From an uncultured Lachnospiraceae bacterium (GTDB taxonomy: Bacteria > Bacillota > Clostridia > Lachnospirales > Lachnospiraceae): DNA of 10,633 bases. Position numbers and translations under genes: made by a program. The stretch is from the NCBI GenBank assembly GCA_958405355.1, contig CATYEA010000048.1:1-10633 (forward strand), in the 5' to 3' direction. Positions 9,774 to 10,633 of this stretch are shown here, piece after piece; the stretch's first letter is position 1, and every line of letters starts with the position of its first letter. Under the pieces are notes generated by a model. It was not told the DNA's origin, ran no database searches, and saw nothing but the letters and a program-made list of their open reading frames with translations.

Positions 9774-10633
9774 TCAGGACACATGTTTGCTCAGACTCTT
9801 CCAGGTCTTTTTTCCCAGATTCCATGCAGCATTGACACGCCGGTTTCCCTGATGTCCATTTTCACAGACAAACTGTTCCCCATGTCTGCATACCGCTCCG
9901 CCACATAAGGCACAATATCTCTCGATATCCGACACTTCCGATTCAAGGACTAAAATCCCCGCCTGCCACGCTTTATACTTTAACTGGGTACGCACCTGGT
10001 AATTCAAACGCAGTGGTGACCAGTTCCCCACCGCCGCCATCACATACCTGGTGAACTCCTGACTATATTTGGGAAGGACAATAACTCCGACGTCATTCTC
10101 CACGCAAAAGTCCACTGCCTGACGGCTGACCCGGTGGGCCATGTCATCGCTAATCTGTTTTAATTTTTTCCAATATCTTTTATTATCATCCCTGCCTCGT
10201 TTTCCGCCGACAGCTTTCCGGGAAGCCTCAATCTTTTCCAAAAGTCTCCGGCACCGATGCGTATAATCTCTTCCGCCTCTCAGGAACCGGACAGCCGTCA
10301 CAGTGCCCCGGCTGTCCACCACACAACAAACCGCAATAGCATCGCCATTGGTGAACTGGACACTACATAACTTCATGTCCTCTCCCATACGTTCTTTTAA
10401 TGGTTTTCCGTCGGGCACCGACTGTCGAATCGGTACATGGAGCTGTACACTCCCGTCCCTGAACACCAGCCTTGGAGACAAGCACACAGCGCCTTCAGGA
10501 ATATCATTGCCGGATAAACGCGCATGAATCCACCGCCATCTTTCTCCATCCCACACCTTGAGCCGGATAGAGTGACTATCCAGATCCTTGTAATTTCCTT
10601 TATACAGAGTAACCCCAGATGCAAAAGCTTCTG
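9774..10633 (-). CDS. TnpB-family protein with all three RuvC catalytic residues replaced (TldR-like candidate), N-terminus outside window
   Basis: The frame is open from the window edge to the TGA at 9776-9774, 285 residues. A GTG at 10556 is in frame, but coding continues upstream of it, so it is probably internal; full TnpB proteins have about 370-400 residues. Numbered from that GTG: a WED-like part (RLSGNDIP...SPRLVFRDGSVQLHVPIRQ, 13-45), the RuvC core, and a zinc ribbon near 215-235. Where active TnpB has a GIDLG-like RuvC-I motif this has CSVQFT, Gln67 for Asp. At RuvC-II, IVLEDL is here VIVLPKY, Pro162 for Glu. At RuvC-III, ADxNAAxN is here RRVNAAWN, Arg240 for Asp. The residues around each site remain family-like and there are no stops or frameshifts, so it looks like a maintained, nuclease-dead protein rather than a decayed one. 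The zinc ribbon is atypical: CALC is intact but the second half reads CENGH. No tnpA transposase is visible. Nuclease-dead TnpBs (TldR) act as RNA-guided repressors; that role here is inferred. An omegaRNA-like tail follows directly. Confidence 0.85.
   Translation of the reverse strand, partial: EAFASGVTLYKGNYKDLDSHSIRLKVWDGERWRWIHARLSGNDIPEGAVCLSPRLVFRDGSVQLHVPIRQSVPDGKPLKERMGEDMKLCSVQFTNGDAIAVCCVVDSRGTVTAVRFLRGGRDYTHRCRRLLEKIEASRKAVGGKRGRDDNKRYWKKLKQISDDMAHRVSRQAVDFCVENDVGVIVLPKYSQEFTRYVMAAVGNWSPLRLNYQVRTQLKYKAWQAGILVLESEVSDIERYCALCGGAVCRHGEQFVCENGHQGNRRVNAAWNLGKKTWKSLSKHVS

Noticed and set aside
10397..10624. 75-codon minus-strand frame near the window edge
   Set aside because: It overlaps the TnpB-like gene in another frame. 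The TnpB-like frame is the one with family motifs and continues open to the edge.

Overview
This window looks like the RNA polymerase and ribosomal 'str' region of a low-to-mid GC Firmicute, most likely a clostridial bacterium of the Lachnospiraceae type. The assignment is an inference from protein style: a 1282-residue beta and a 1223-residue beta' without the large insertions of proteobacteria, a 139-residue S12 with the extended N-terminal region common in Firmicutes, very strong Shine-Dalgarno (SD) sites, and TTG and GTG starts. All genes run on the minus strand, so the reading order is from high to low coordinates.

Layout in transcription order. (1) 10633-9774: the C-terminal three quarters or so of a TnpB-family protein, cut by the window edge, in which all three RuvC catalytic positions appear replaced. 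(2) 9773-9530: a structured stretch that resembles the omegaRNA/right end of an IS200/IS605-type element, with a candidate guide and then an intrinsic terminator. (3) 9482-9349: a full-consensus sigma-A promoter and a leader of about 99 bases. (4) 9348-1811: rpoB and rpoC, 17 bases apart. (5) 1790-1758: an intrinsic terminator. (6) 1712-1589: a second near-consensus promoter and a leader that begins with a long stem-loop. (7) 1588-1: rpsL, rpsG and the N-terminal 160 codons of fusA.

rpoB and rpoC supply the two large catalytic subunits of RNA polymerase. rpsL and rpsG encode 30S proteins S12 and S7, and fusA encodes translocase EF-G, so these are two adjacent growth-related transcription units, each with its own promoter. 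The polymerase and ribosomal genes look intact and ordinary.

The unusual part is upstream of rpoB. It combines a TnpB homologue that keeps the fold signatures but lost D, E and D of the RuvC active site, an apparently preserved guide-RNA scaffold directly downstream, and a terminator that insulates it from rpoBC. That is the pattern expected of a nuclease-dead, RNA-guided DNA-binding protein (TldR-like) rather than an active transposon gene. The target of the candidate guide was not found in this window.
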